NCBI RefSeq assembly: GCF_018119395.1
Contig: NZ_JAGPWD010000018.1
Coordinates: forward strand, 1-64,000
DNA: 64,000 bases
Origin: Massilia sp. ZL223
GTDB taxonomy: Bacteria > Pseudomonadota > Gammaproteobacteria > Burkholderiales > Burkholderiaceae_D
Reading direction: 5' to 3'
The translations under genes were made by a program, and so were the position numbers. This document shows, piece by piece, positions 63,781 to 64,000 of the stretch; position 1 is the stretch's first letter; each line of letters opens with the position of its first letter. The notes below the pieces were generated by a model. It did not search any database, was not told the DNA's origin, and saw nothing but the letters and a program-made list of their open reading frames with translations.

Positions 63781-64000
63781 AATGACCGAGCTGGTGCAGG
63801 TCTATGTCTGCTACGCCCATGCGAAGCAGGAATGGATACGCCCGATGCAGGTAAAGCCGGGCACGACCATCGGCGAAGCCATCGAGCAGAGCGGGGTGCT
63901 GCAGGATTTCCCCGAGATTAACCTGGCTACCCAGCCGGTCGGCATCTATGCCAAGAAAAAAACGCTGGACACCGTGCTGCGCGAGCGCGACCGCATCGAG
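63773..64000 (+). CDS. rnfH: RnfH family ubiquitin-like protein (partial, runs off the window)
   Basis: The start ATG at 63773 lies in the ratA tail (8-base overlap), with GGAGG eight bases before it. The visible 76 residues (MTEMTELVQVYVCYAHAKQ and on to VGIYAKKKTLDTVLRERDRIE, in parts) match RnfH, a small beta-grasp protein usually next to ratA (about 100 residues in full). The stop lies outside the window. Confidence 0.9.
   Translation, partial: MTEMTELVQVYVCYAHAKQEWIRPMQVKPGTTIGEAIEQSGVLQDFPEINLATQPVGIYAKKKTLDTVLRERDRIE

Noticed and set aside
1..64000. tRNA, rRNA, IS element or prophage
   Set aside because: I saw no T-loop type motifs with matching cloverleaf arms, no transposase or integrase, and no phage genes. 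This was by eye; a tRNA scan would settle it.

Overview
The window is high-GC (roughly two thirds G+C) bacterial chromosome. The gene order map-glnD divergent from rpsB-tsf-pyrH-frr-uppS-cdsA-dxr-rseP-bamA-skp-lpxD-fabZ-lpxA-lpxB-rnhB, together with smpB-ratA-rnfH and the styles of the secreted proteins, points to a betaproteobacterium of the order Burkholderiales, most likely an oxalobacter close to Massilia/Telluria. This taxonomic call is inference from gene content and repeat types; no rRNA gene is present to confirm it.

Layout. 1-3201: tail of a receiver domain, a PLP aminotransferase and a proton-coupled peptide transporter. 3526-4714: two tandemly duplicated zinc-ribbon membrane proteins. 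4908-12902: a membrane-bound GGDEF-EAL protein, a secreted GH31 glycosidase, a catalase-like protein whose ribosome binding site lies inside a perfect hairpin, a LysE exporter and an exonuclease III. 13091-16070: a complete polar amino acid ABC importer. 16112-20948: two secreted GH43 enzymes flanking a secreted subtilisin-type protease, which is preceded by a promoter, a cyclic-di-GMP-I riboswitch and a stem that masks its Shine-Dalgarno sequence. 21025-25220: pseudouridine synthase, glnD and map.

25528-41256 is the core housekeeping cluster: ribosomal protein S2, EF-Ts, UMP kinase, ribosome recycling factor, isoprenoid and phospholipid enzymes, the outer-membrane assembly factor BamA, and lipid A synthesis. 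Many of its genes overlap by one to four bases, so translational coupling is likely. After it come a receiver-EAL protein, an array of four 60-nt palindromic repeats, and a two-gene unit of an H-NOX nitric oxide sensor with a GAF-GGDEF-EAL protein. Then follow the divergent ppsR/ppsA pair, an NfeD/SPFH membrane pair with a short-chain dehydrogenase, a Fur-box-flanked iron uptake locus (TonB receptor, PepSY protein, small membrane protein), a polyphosphate group (ppx, ppk1 with a Pho box, sixA), a signal peptidase I, a Bcr/CflA-type exporter, and smpB-ratA-rnfH running off the end.

The strongest theme is cyclic-di-GMP: three proteins with turnover domains and one riboswitch reading the signal. 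The second theme is repeats: two unrelated REPIN-like palindromic repeat families occupy the largest non-coding gaps. I saw no tRNA, rRNA, CRISPR array, intact insertion sequence or prophage.
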